Notes: a model not told the origin generated them from the letters alone. Counted from the stretch's first letter, positions 1 to 6,490 are shown. The stretch is DNA of 10,417 nucleotides from Syntrophomonas sp. UBA4807 (GCA_002402575.1 DHGD01000035.1:1-10417); one strand, 5' to 3'. Numbers and translations are program-made.

Positions 1-146
1 TGCGCAACCCCTTCAAATCATATTTAGACTAATTTGGTGGATAAGCGCCGGAGTGCAACCTATTTGCTGTTAATGGCTGGCAGGCGTAGAAAAAGAGTGC
101 GTCAAGATATTTGTTCTAATTTCAGCAGAACCGACAGGGCCGCTAT

Positions 147-728
147 TTAAGCAGCCCCATTCAGCATATTTACGAAGAATTGATGAAAGCGCAAGTCAGC
201 GGTGAGTTCGGGATGAAAAGCTGTAGCCAGTATATTATTCTGCCGGACTGCCACAATATGGCCATTCAGACGCAGCAACACCTCTACTTGCGGCCCCGCC
301 TTTTCTATATAAGGAGCGCGAATAAACACCAGCGGCATGGGTTCCGGCGAGACTTTTTCCACCACCGTCCGGGTCACGAAGCTATTCAGCTGACTGCCGT
401 AAGCATTGCGCCTGACGGCCACATCCAAGACGTTCAGATAAGTCCAGTCCTGATTGACGATCTGATTGGCCAGAAGGATCATGCCCGCACAGGTGCCCCA
501 GACCGGCATACCCTGTTTGATGCGCTCCTGTAAAGGTCGCATCAGCTCATACTCCACCAGCAGTTTACCCATAGTGGTGCTCTCCCCGCCGGGCATGATG
601 AGAGCATCAATATCATCCAGCTGCGCCCTGGTTTTCACCACCCTGGCGGCGACATCTTCCAGGGCGTTCAGGCAGGCCAGGTGCTCAGCCACTGCTCCCT
701 GCAGGGCTAAAACTCCTATGTTAGCCAT
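147..728 (-). CDS. pdxT: PLP synthase glutaminase subunit PdxT
   Basis: Hydrolyses glutamine and passes ammonia to PdxS for de novo synthesis of pyridoxal 5'-phosphate in the cytoplasm. The 193-residue protein is full length for the family. The N-terminus IGVLALQGAVAEH is typical. GGES(TTMG) begins at residue 48 and forms the oxyanion region, GTCAGM at 78-83 contains the nucleophile Cys80, and FHPE at 171-174 supplies His172 and Glu174 of the class I amidotransferase triad. Its ATG lies one base after the pdxS stop codon, so the two are almost certainly translated from one mRNA as an operon with pdxS first. No clear intrinsic terminator is visible between its stop codon and the window edge. 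Identity is near certain. Confidence 0.98.
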   Translation of the reverse strand: MANIGVLALQGAVAEHLACLNALEDVAARVVKTRAQLDDIDALIMPGGESTTMGKLLVEYELMRPLQERIKQGMPVWGTCAGMILLANQIVNQDWTYLNVLDVAVRRNAYGSQLNSFVTRTVVEKVSPEPMPLVFIRAPYIEKAGPQVEVLLRLNGHIVAVRQNNILATAFHPELTADLRFHQFFVNMLNGAA

Positions 729-729
729 T

Positions 730-1602
730 CTACCATCCCCGCTGGGCGTACTGATCCTGGAGCTTATCGATTTCCAGCCCGGCCATGGCTCCGCCCAGGC
801 CAGCCGATACCTCCGCTAAGACCGCAGGATCATTGTAATAGGTAGTGGCTTTGACTATAGCCTGAGCCCGACGGGCCGGATCCTCCGATTTAAAGATGCC
901 AGAACCGACAAATATACCATCACATCCCAGCTGCATCATCAGGGCGGCGTCTGCGGGAGTAGCAATACCTCCGGCAGCAAAATTGACTACCGGCAGCTTC
1001 TTGTGTTCGGCTACATATTCCACCAGATCAAAGGGAGCCCCAATCTCCTTGGCAAAGGTCATGCGTTCCTCGCTCGGGAGCAGTTGAACCGTCCTGATTT
1101 CGGCCATGATCTGGCGCATATGCCGCACCGCCTCCACCACATTGCCGGTTCCGGCTTCGCCTTTGGTGCGGATCATGGCCGCTCCTTCACCGATGCGGCG
1201 CAGGGCTTCGCCCAGATTCCTGGCTCCGCATACAAAGGGAATTCTGAAGCCGCGCTTATCAATGTGAAACATTTCATCAGCCGGGGTTAACACTTCACTT
1301 TCATCTATATAGTCGATGCCGATGGCCTCCAGGATCTGCGCCTCCACAAAGTGCCCTATCCTCACCTTGGCCATCACCGGAATAGTGACCGCGGCCTTGA
1401 TCTGCTTTATCATGGCGGGGTCTGACATTCGGGCCACGCCGCCTTGCTTGCGAATGTCAGCGGGTACCCGCTCTAACGCCATGACCGCTACCGCGCCGGC
1501 CTTTTCAGCTATTAGTGCCTGCTCTACGTTGGTTACATCCATGATTACCCCGCCTTTTAACATCTGGGCCAGGTTCTTGTTGAGGTTATACCTCTCTTCC
1601 AT
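730..1602 (-). CDS. pdxS: PLP synthase lyase subunit PdxS
   Basis: Forms PLP from ribose 5-phosphate, glyceraldehyde 3-phosphate and ammonia in a dodecamer decorated by PdxT. At 290 residues it has the usual length. Visible hallmarks are the (beta/alpha)8 start with GGVIMDV (Asp22), VMAKVRIGHFVEA with the Schiff-base Lys79 (equivalent to Lys81 in Bacillus subtilis), and RTKGEAGTGN with Lys147 (equivalent to Lys149). The start ATG at 1602-1600 follows an AAGGGAGG ribosome binding site at 1611-1618. It is the first gene of pdxST and is transcribed divergently from a MocR/PdxR-type regulator. A palindrome in the shared upstream region overlaps its proposed -35 box, which suggests direct control by that regulator. 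Identity is near certain. Confidence 0.99.
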   Translation of the reverse strand: MEERYNLNKNLAQMLKGGVIMDVTNVEQALIAEKAGAVAVMALERVPADIRKQGGVARMSDPAMIKQIKAAVTIPVMAKVRIGHFVEAQILEAIGIDYIDESEVLTPADEMFHIDKRGFRIPFVCGARNLGEALRRIGEGAAMIRTKGEAGTGNVVEAVRHMRQIMAEIRTVQLLPSEERMTFAKEIGAPFDLVEYVAEHKKLPVVNFAAGGIATPADAALMMQLGCDGIFVGSGIFKSEDPARRAQAIVKATTYYNDPAVLAEVSAGLGGAMAGLEIDKLQDQYAQRGW

Positions 1603-1632
1603 TGAAACGCCTCCCTTGCATATTCCAAATAA

Positions 1633-1661
1633 ATATTGTTAAACTGGTTGTATCGATACAA
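1633..1661 (-). promoter_or_regulatory. Candidate pdxST promoter
   Basis: On the minus strand TTGTAT (1656-1661) is followed after 17 bases by CAATAT (1633-1638), about 30 bases before the pdxS start codon. Both boxes match the sigma-70 consensus weakly, as expected for a promoter needing an activator. The -35 box is the right half of the palindrome at 1648-1661. The assignment is inference from position and spacing. Confidence 0.4.
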
Positions 1662-1665
1662 TTAC
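1648..1665. promoter_or_regulatory. Probable PdxR/MocR operator, copy 1
   Basis: TTGTATCGATACAA (1648-1661) is a perfect 14-bp palindrome. Its right part belongs to the 16-bp sequence GTATCGATACAATTAC (1650-1665), which recurs exactly at 1762-1777. It sits between pdxS and the divergent regulator, and it overlaps the proposed pdxS -35 box. MocR/PdxR regulators are known to bind repeated sites in such divergent regions. Assignment to this regulator is inferred from location. Confidence 0.6.
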
Positions 1666-1674
1666 CAATACCCT

Positions 1675-1704
1675 ATGACAGTATCGTCCATAGTGTAATA
1701 AATT
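1675..1704 (+). promoter_or_regulatory. Candidate promoter of the pdxR-like gene
   Basis: ATGACA (1675-1680, five of six bases matching the -35 consensus) lies 17-18 bases before an A/T-rich stretch offering ATAAAT (1698-1703) or TAAATT (1699-1704) as a -10 box. This places transcription start roughly 35-40 bases before the ATG at 1747. A partial operator-like GTATCG follows directly at 1681-1686. The -10 box is weak, so this is a tentative call. Confidence 0.35.
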
Positions 1705-1746
1705 ATTGCACACCGGCAATTAGGTGTCAACGAGGTGGTGTCGTTT

Positions 1747-3234
1747 ATGTCAGAACCATACGTATCGATACAATTACAGCATGATCATACCCTGCCTTTA
1801 TACCGGCAGCTGTATTTCCAGCTCAAACAAGCCATAAAGTCAGGGATATTACCACCGGGGCAGAAGTTGTACTCCATCCGCCGCCTGGCCTCCGAACTGG
1901 GAATTAACACCGTTACCGTGGTTCAAGCCTATCGTTGTCTGGAACGTGACGGTTTGGCTGTTGCCCAAGTAGGCCGCGGCACCTTTGTGTCTAATCTCAC
2001 CGGATTAAATGAAAAAGAATCTCCATTTTCGCCAAATAGCGTGAACAATATAAGCAGAGCGGCGCCTGACAGCTGGCAGGTGCCGGTGTCTCCCCAGGCT
2101 ATCAATTTTGCCACCCTGACTCCAGCCGCCGAATTATTCCCAGTGGATGATTTCCAGTCCATCATCAACCAAATTCTGGCTCGGGACCGCGGCCAGGCCT
2201 TTGGTTACCAGGAAAGCCAGGGCTACTATCCGCTGCGCTGCAGTGTGGCCCAATATCTGGCCAAAAGGGGTATTGTCTGCGATGCCGAAAGCATCCAAGT
2301 AATTTCCGGAGCCCAACAAGGTATAGACTTGATCGCTCGGTCCCTGCTCTCTGCGGGAGACCGGGTATTGACCGAAAGCCCTACTTATACCGGTGCCCTG
2401 GCCTCCTTCCGAGCCCGGGGAGCACAGGTAATAGCTATTCCGCTGCAGGAGGATGGTGTAGACATCGACGCCTTGCAGCAGCAGATAAAGATACATCAGC
2501 CCAAATTAATGTATGTAATGACTAATTTTCAGAATCCTACCGGCATCTGTTACAGTGTCGCCAAGCAGCAAGCTCTTGTGGAGATCTGCCACCATGCCGG
2601 GGTGGTGTTGATTGAAGATGATTCCTTCACCGAATTGGCTTATGACGGGTTTGAACGGCAGGCCATAAAAGAATGGGATAAAGATAATCAGATAATTTAC
2701 ATCAAAAGCTTCTCCAAGATACTCATGCCTGGTTTGCGGCTGGCCTTTATGCTCGCTCCCCAGCCTTTACAGCCTAAGTTAATGGCGGCCAAGCACATCG
2801 CTGATATATCCACTTCCGGTTTGTTGCAGCGTGCTTTTGACCTCTATCTGCGCCAAGGTTTGTGGATTAGCCACCTAGACTATATGAAGCAATGTTACCT
2901 AGCGCGATATAAACAAATTGTTCAGGCTATGCGAACGAGCCTTCCTCCCCAGGCGGGGTTCTCCTCACCCGGCGGCGGACTTTGCATCTGGATTGAAGGT
3001 CATGCGGGGCTGTCCGCCAACCGGTTATATGAATCCTGTCTAAAGAACGGTGTAATAATTGCTCCGGGCAGCCATTTTTTCCCTGATAACCGCGACAGCA
3101 ACTTTTTCCGGCTCAGTTTCGCGGCCTTATCGGAAGATGCCATAAGCCAGGGCATACCCATAATAGCCCGGCAGTTGCGTATGCTGGGCACAGCGGATCA
3201 CGAACCCCGCAGGTGTTTCAGCCCCCTGTTGTAA
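1747..3234 (+). CDS. MocR/PdxR-type PLP-sensing transcriptional regulator
   Basis: Fusion of an N-terminal GntR winged helix-turn-helix (about residues 12-75, with LPLYRQLYFQLKQAI and the recognition helix around SELGINTVTVVQAYRCLE) and a fold-type I aminotransferase-like domain (about 110-480). The latter keeps NFQNPTG, IEDDSFTELAYDG and SFSK, with Lys324 as the predicted PLP-binding lysine. Family members bind PLP as effector and usually have no transaminase role in the cell. I chose the ATG at 1747 (495 aa) because GAGGTGG at 1732-1738 is well spaced before it, and a GTG 12 bases upstream would lie inside that site. It is divergent from pdxST, so a PdxR role (regulator of PLP synthesis) is the best reading. 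Its own early codons contain a copy of the putative operator. Confidence 0.93.
   Translation: MSEPYVSIQLQHDHTLPLYRQLYFQLKQAIKSGILPPGQKLYSIRRLASELGINTVTVVQAYRCLERDGLAVAQVGRGTFVSNLTGLNEKESPFSPNSVNNISRAAPDSWQVPVSPQAINFATLTPAAELFPVDDFQSIINQILARDRGQAFGYQESQGYYPLRCSVAQYLAKRGIVCDAESIQVISGAQQGIDLIARSLLSAGDRVLTESPTYTGALASFRARGAQVIAIPLQEDGVDIDALQQQIKIHQPKLMYVMTNFQNPTGICYSVAKQQALVEICHHAGVVLIEDDSFTELAYDGFERQAIKEWDKDNQIIYIKSFSKILMPGLRLAFMLAPQPLQPKLMAAKHIADISTSGLLQRAFDLYLRQGLWISHLDYMKQCYLARYKQIVQAMRTSLPPQAGFSSPGGGLCIWIEGHAGLSANRLYESCLKNGVIIAPGSHFFPDNRDSNFFRLSFAALSEDAISQGIPIIARQLRMLGTADHEPRRCFSPLL
1762..1777. promoter_or_regulatory. Probable operator copy 2, inside the regulator coding sequence
   Basis: GTATCGATACAATTAC repeats the 16 bases at 1650-1665 without a mismatch, 112 bp away. 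It contains the 10-bp palindrome GTATCGATAC. It covers codons 6-11 of the regulator. A further shared 7-mer, ATACCCT, lies downstream of each copy (1668-1674 and 1787-1793), at different spacing. An intragenic site just after the start codon would suit autorepression or looping with copy 1. That function is inferred. Confidence 0.5.
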
Positions 3235-3314
3235 AACCGCGGCCCTGAGGTTAACATAGCGGCCGGTACAGGAATACAATGGGATATAACGCCACCGTGA
3301 AGGATGATGAAGTG

Positions 3315-3641
3315 ATGAGCGGCAGAAAGGTTCTTGAAGATGTCAGCCGCAAGCGCCTGGCGGCCATGAAAGCTATTATGCGCCGCCGAGTAGGCGCCTA
3401 CGCCAGAGACAATGGCTACGAAATAGAAACCTGGGTGGTTCCGGAGGCTGCCGAATCAGTGTGGCATATCACTCTGGTCAGCAGCAAAGGGAGCAAACCC
3501 AAATTGGACTTCGTGGCCAATGTCAAACATGACCCCTCCGCCAATCGGCTTACCATAGTACTAGTTCGCAAACCCTGGTTCATAACCCCCAAGCAGGCTC
3601 TGGCTCAGGTCAATAGTGTTTACAAAGCGTCACGCCTCTGA
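3315..3641 (+). CDS. Small conserved-looking hypothetical protein
   Basis: I do not recognise this family. From the ATG at 3315 the product is about 108 residues. The N-terminal third is strongly basic (KRLAAMKAIMRRRVGAYAR) and looks helical. The rest alternates hydrophobic strands (WHITLVSS, LDFVANVKHD, RLTIVLVRKPW) with a final helix, which suggests a small soluble alpha/beta protein. No signal peptide, membrane segment or cysteine is visible. An upstream ATG at 3279 would add 12 residues (MGYNATVKDDEV). I prefer 3315 because AAGGATG at 3300-3306 gives better spacing, but the choice is uncertain. It lies 80 bases after the regulator gene in the same direction and may be co-transcribed. It ends 11 bases from the convergent deaminase gene. 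Confidence 0.7.
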   Translation: MSGRKVLEDVSRKRLAAMKAIMRRRVGAYARDNGYEIETWVVPEAAESVWHITLVSSKGSKPKLDFVANVKHDPSANRLTIVLVRKPWFITPKQALAQVNSVYKASRL

Positions 3642-3652
3642 TTATAAGGCCG

Positions 3653-4117
3653 TCATCCATGGTAGCTGGGGTGTCCTTCAGGCACTATTCCCGAGGAGGA
3701 GCCGTCCGCGCTGCGACAGATTACCTTATAGATGCCAGCGTTCAATATAATTCTTTTGCATAAAAAGCAGGGTTCTGCATCCAGCACTTCCCCGCTTTTT
3801 ACATCATATCCGGCCAGGTACAGAGTGGCGCCCAGGGCCTTCTCGCGGCCCGCATTGATAATGGCGTTCATCTCCGCATGCACACTGCGGCAAAGCTCAT
3901 ATCGCTCCCCCTTGGGAACATTTTTCACCTCGCGCTCGCAGACTCCCAAGTCGCAGCAATTGGGGAGCCCCCGCGCCGCGCCGCTGTATCCGGTGGCAAC
4001 GATGGCATCATCTTTCACCACCACCGCTCCGTAATTCCTGCGCAGGCAGGTTCCGCGTGAGGCCACATCAAGAGCGATATTCAGATAATAGTCCGTCTTT
4101 CCCGGTCTGGGCTTCAT
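3653..4117 (-). CDS. dCMP deaminase / ComEB-like zinc cytidylate deaminase
   Basis: Predicted to deaminate dCMP to dUMP, feeding thymidylate synthesis. The 154-residue protein carries the cytidine deaminase signature: HAEMNAI with zinc ligand His80 and proton-shuttling Glu82, then EPCFLCK with zinc ligands Cys117 and Cys120. Additional cysteines (Cys24, Cys54, Cys55, Cys60, Cys76) resemble the second zinc site known in phage-type dCMP deaminases. Bacillus ComEB belongs to the same family. The ATG at 4117-4115 is chosen because AGGGGTGG precedes it at good spacing and because a -10 box lies at 4143-4148. The longer frame opening at 4174 would begin upstream of that promoter. Convergent with the small hypothetical gene. 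Substrate (dCMP rather than another cytosine compound) is inferred from family likeness. Confidence 0.9.
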   Translation of the reverse strand: MKPRPGKTDYYLNIALDVASRGTCLRRNYGAVVVKDDAIVATGYSGAARGLPNCCDLGVCEREVKNVPKGERYELCRSVHAEMNAIINAGREKALGATLYLAGYDVKSGEVLDAEPCFLCKRIILNAGIYKVICRSADGSSSGIVPEGHPSYHG

Positions 4118-4142
4118 TATAACCACCCCTGTAAGATAGTGA

Positions 4143-4148
4143 ATTATA
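4143..4148 (-). promoter_or_regulatory. -10 box of the dCMP deaminase gene
   Basis: A perfect TATAAT on the minus strand lies about 25 bases before the start codon at 4117. No good -35 hexamer is present at 17-18 bases; the nearest candidate, TTGGCT, is 20 bases away. The box suggests the deaminase gene can be transcribed separately from the operon upstream of it, from which it is separated by a 115-base gap. Confidence 0.45.
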
Positions 4149-4232
4149 CCGTTTGTCAGCTTGACGCCAGCCAATGCCGTATCAGGGCGGCTTTGAGCAT
4201 TCAGCCCCGCCTTTCCCCCAGCTCTAAATGCC

Positions 4233-5105
4233 TTAAGCAGTCAAAACCTCCACGCCAGTCTCAGTGACTCTTACAGTATGCTCCCATTGGGCCGATAGGG
4301 ATCCGTCTGCAGTCACTGCGGTCCACTCGTCTTCGAGCACCCGGCAACGGTAGTCTCCCGCGTTTATCATCGGTTCAATGGTAAACACCATATTGGGAAC
4401 CAAGACCATGCCCCGATTGCGGCTGCCGTAATGCGGCACAAAAGGTTCCTCATGAAAGTCCAGGCCAACGCCGTGGCCACCGTAATCACGCACAACCGAA
4501 TAGCCGAACTTCTTGGCGTGCTGCTCGATGGCATAGGCTATATCTCCGGTGCGATTCCAAGGTTTGACCTGCTCTATTCCCAGTTCAAGGCATTGTTTAG
4601 TCACCTCTACCAATTGACGGGCTTCAGCAGAAGGTTGGCCAACAAAATACATACGGCTTATATCGCCGTAATATCCATCTGCGATGGTGGTCACATCGAC
4701 GTTTACGATATCTCCCTCCTTCAAAGCGTATTGCTGCGGGATTCCGTGGCAAACGACCTCATTGACAGAGGTGCAGCAGCTTTTGGGAAAGCCCTTATAG
4801 TTTAAAGTAGCCGGAACTGCCCCTCTGGCTATGGTTTGTTCATGAATGAATTGGTCGATTTCTTCTGTCAACACCCCCGGCTTGATCAGAGGCTCAACTT
4901 GATCCAAAATAGACTTGCTGATCTGACCGGCCTTGCGGATACCCTCGATCTGCTGCTGGTTTTTGATAATCTCCGGTCCCGGCACCGGGATGCCGCGCAG
5001 TTTCATTTCATAGAGTTTCTGTTCCTGTTCCAAATGGCATTTCTTATACTTTTTGCCGCTGCCACACCAGCACTGGTCATTCCTGTTTATACGACGAAAA
5101 AACAT
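4233..5105 (-). CDS. map: Type I methionine aminopeptidase with N-terminal SEC-C zinc motif
   Basis: Removes the initiator methionine from nascent proteins in the cytoplasm. The 290-residue protein has two parts. Residues 1-30 hold a SEC-C zinc-binding motif, C12-x-C14-x8-C23-H24, which in SecA and other proteins is associated with ribosome or protein contacts. Residues about 45-290 form the creatinase-fold (pita-bread) peptidase with metal ligands Asp137, Asp148, His211, Glu244 and Glu275, plus the conserved His120. ATG at 5105 follows GAGGTG at 5111-5116. A GTG directly before it is possible but less likely. It begins 24 bases after the stop of the reductase gene and is probably in its operon. 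SEC-C extended forms are known in clostridia, so this may be one of several methionine aminopeptidases in the cell. Confidence 0.96.
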   Translation of the reverse strand: MFFRRINRNDQCWCGSGKKYKKCHLEQEQKLYEMKLRGIPVPGPEIIKNQQQIEGIRKAGQISKSILDQVEPLIKPGVLTEEIDQFIHEQTIARGAVPATLNYKGFPKSCCTSVNEVVCHGIPQQYALKEGDIVNVDVTTIADGYYGDISRMYFVGQPSAEARQLVEVTKQCLELGIEQVKPWNRTGDIAYAIEQHAKKFGYSVVRDYGGHGVGLDFHEEPFVPHYGSRNRGMVLVPNMVFTIEPMINAGDYRCRVLEDEWTAVTADGSLSAQWEHTVRVTETGVEVLTA

Positions 5106-5129
5106 CACATCACCTCGGTTTCATGGGAT

Positions 5130-5891
5130 TCACGCTTTCCAGCCTCCGTCCACAGCCAGTACGCTCCCATTGATATAAGAATTGTGCGGAGATAGAAAAA
5201 ATAGACAGGCCCGCGCTATGTCTTCCGGTTGGCCCCACCGCCCCGCAGGCAGCAGGGACAGCAGGCCGGCCATTTCCTCTTCATCCAAATCGGCTAACAG
5301 CATATCAGTCATAACCGGTCCCGGGGCTATTGCGTTCACGGTGATACCTGATGGCCCCGCCTCGGCTGCCAGGGATTTGCTCAAAGCGATCAACCCGCCT
5401 TTGGACGCAGCGTACGCCGCCTCGCAAGAAGCTCCGCATACGCCTTGCATCGAGGCAATGTTGACAATGCGGCCAAAACGCTTCTTAACCATGGATGGCA
5501 AGGCTCGCCGCGAACAAAGGAATGGCCCGGTAAGGTTGACCGCTATCAGGCGGGCCCAATCCTCATCCCCGGTATCAGTCAAGAGTCCTTTGAAGGCCAC
5601 TCCGGCATTGTTGACCAACAGGTCAACTGTGCCTAACCGCCGCTCCACCTGGTTGAACATAAAGTCTACCTGCTCACTATCGCTGACATCGGCTTTTACT
5701 ATAATAACCCGGCCACCCGGTCCGTCCAATTGAGCCGCCAGATCGGCCGCAGCCTTTTCGGAGCGGAAATAGTTAACCGCCACGTCAGCGCCGGCAGTTT
5801 TCGCCGCAACAGCGATAGCCCTGCCTATTCCCCGGGATGCACCAGTGACCAGACACACCATTCCCCGTAGGGAATCCATCGAATTAATCAT
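5130..5891 (-). CDS. Short-chain dehydrogenase/reductase, 3-oxoacyl-ACP reductase-like
   Basis: NAD(P)H-dependent reductase of the classical SDR family, 253 residues, soluble. Visible elements are the Rossmann glycine motif TGASRGIG (16-23), a NADP-friendly region after the second strand (NYFRSEKAA), D69 in KADVSD, NNAG (94-97), and the catalytic tetrad Asn119, Ser147, Tyr160 and Lys164 (YAASK). The C-terminus ends in the common VDGGW form. FabG (fatty acid synthesis) is the closest broad match, but no other fatty acid genes are nearby, so the true substrate is unknown. The first ATG has only a distant AAGAGG before it; ATG at residue 5 is an alternative. It follows the selenoprotein gene by 24 bases and precedes map by 24 bases, which points to one operon. 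Confidence 0.93.
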   Translation of the reverse strand: MINSMDSLRGMVCLVTGASRGIGRAIAVAAKTAGADVAVNYFRSEKAAADLAAQLDGPGGRVIIVKADVSDSEQVDFMFNQVERRLGTVDLLVNNAGVAFKGLLTDTGDEDWARLIAVNLTGPFLCSRRALPSMVKKRFGRIVNIASMQGVCGASCEAAYAASKGGLIALSKSLAAEAGPSGITVNAIAPGPVMTDMLLADLDEEEMAGLLSLLPAGRWGQPEDIARACLFFLSPHNSYINGSVLAVDGGWKA

Positions 5892-5915
5892 ATTTGTCCC
5901 GTGCCTCTTAATAAT

Positions 5916-6269
5916 TTAGCTGTCCTTACTGCTGGCCATAACCTCCTGCAACAGGTTTTTGATTTGATTGACATCAATTCCACCCGCCATGCGGGGCTGG
6001 CCGTTGATAGAAATAATGGGAAAACTATATCCCATTTGCACCACCCGGGATATCAATGGAAATGAATTCAGAGGTTCGCCGCTGGTATTGATATAATCAA
6101 CCTCAACCCTTTTACCGTAGTTCTGCAGCAATTCATCTCTTAATCTTGCGACCGACTCAGCCACGGTTGATCCACAACCGCTCTCGGGCGAACAACCCGA
6201 GGAGCAGCTTCAGCCACCCGAAGAAGCTACACCATCGTAAATATCTATCTTGACAATGCCTTCGCTCAT
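5916..6269 (-). CDS. Predicted thioredoxin-like selenoprotein (in-frame UGA as selenocysteine)
   Basis: Read from the ATG at 6269, the frame runs 117 codons with one internal TGA (6212-6210) at codon 20. Decoded as selenocysteine it gives the segment VASSGGUSCSSGCSPESGCG, a U20-x-C22 pair followed by Cys26 and Cys32. The rest looks like a small thioredoxin fold: strand VKIDIYD (6-12), helix from about 36 to 50, strand VEVDYIN, then FPIISINGQPRMAGG with a candidate cis-proline at Pro84, and a C-terminal helix. The start is decided by a perfect AAGGAGG (6277-6283) seven bases before the ATG. A GTG at 6164, beyond the TGA, has no comparable site and would remove the redox motif. A SECIS-like hairpin follows the TGA. 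It is first in a probable operon with the reductase and map genes. Partner and substrate are unknown. YuzD-like and SaoT-like families are possible relatives, which I cannot check. Confidence 0.85.
6178..6207 (-). promoter_or_regulatory. Bacterial SECIS-like hairpin for selenocysteine insertion
   Basis: Immediately downstream of the TGA (6212-6210), the minus strand forms CTGCT-c-CTCGGG / CCCGAG-AGCGG, an 11-bp stem with one bulged C and one G-U pair, closed by the loop TTGTTCG. If the outer loop U and G pair, the apical loop is TGTTC with G in second position, 17 bases after the TGA. A guanine among the first two loop bases at 16-37 bases after the UGA is the known rule for bacterial SECIS elements that bind SelB. 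The hairpin lies inside the coding region, as bacterial SECIS elements do. It has no T-tract, so it is not a terminator. Confidence 0.75.
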
Positions 6270-6276
6270 AAAATAT

Positions 6277-6283
6277 CCTCCTT
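6277..6283 (-). promoter_or_regulatory. Ribosome binding site that fixes the selenoprotein start
   Basis: AAGGAGG on the minus strand, separated by seven A/T-rich bases from the ATG at 6269-6267. It is the strongest evidence that translation begins upstream of the in-frame TGA. Confidence 0.9.
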
Positions 6284-6321
6284 GAGTTGAAGAAAATTCC
6301 TGTACCCGATCACTAATTTTT

Positions 6322-6327
6322 ATTATA
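6322..6327 (-). promoter_or_regulatory. -10 box of the selenoprotein operon
   Basis: A perfect TATAAT on the minus strand about 53 bases before the ATG at 6269. The -35 region is poor (TGGTTA at 17 bases). Transcription from here would cover the selenoprotein, reductase and map genes. The call rests on the -10 match and its position. Confidence 0.5.
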
Positions 6328-6403
6328 CCGATACCTTGAGTTGTTAACCACTACCTTAAAGGAAAGGCCTTTGTATCGCGGCAAGGTATTTAGAATCCCT
6401 GGC

Positions 6404-6419
6404 TGGCACAATTTTTGTC
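6404..6419 (+). promoter_or_regulatory. Sigma-54-like promoter match
   Basis: TGGCAC followed by AATTT and TTGTC puts GG (6405-6406) and the downstream GT (6417-6418) exactly ten bases apart, the sigma-54 -24/-12 spacing. The -24 half is perfect. The -12 half has GT where GC is expected, which is an important mismatch. No intact sigma-54 activator gene is seen in the window. Confidence 0.3.
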
Positions 6420-6490
6420 CATATTTTTCATTAAACCTACATATATATAGCAGTAAAATCATGATACAAGTTCCTGCTCAGCTAAGGATA

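Noticed and set aside
1..146. Possible gene or terminator downstream of pdxT
   Set aside because: No reading frame with a start signal, and no stem with a T-tract, is visible in this short stretch.
4118..4174. A 173-residue dCMP deaminase starting at 4174
   Set aside because: A TATAAT box and a good ribosome binding site lie inside this stretch, and the added residues are unlike the family N-terminus.
5130..5132. The TGA at the end of the reductase gene as a second selenocysteine codon
   Set aside because: The protein ends in the standard SDR terminus VDGGW, the next gene's ribosome binding site follows directly, and no SECIS-like hairpin is apparent.
5916..6164. An 82-residue version of the thioredoxin-like gene starting at GTG 6164
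   Set aside because: No ribosome binding site precedes that GTG, while the frame extends upstream through a TGA to an ATG with a perfect site. The short form would also lack the redox motif.
6183..6201. The CTCGGG/CCCGAG hairpin as a transcription terminator
   Set aside because: No T-tract follows on either strand and it lies inside the coding frame. SECIS geometry explains it better.
6329..6378. CGATAC (6329-6334) and GTATCG (6373-6378) upstream of the selenoprotein as further PdxR operators
   Set aside because: Only six bases match and the rest of the 16-mer is absent. Several such hexamers are expected by chance in 10 kb on two strands.
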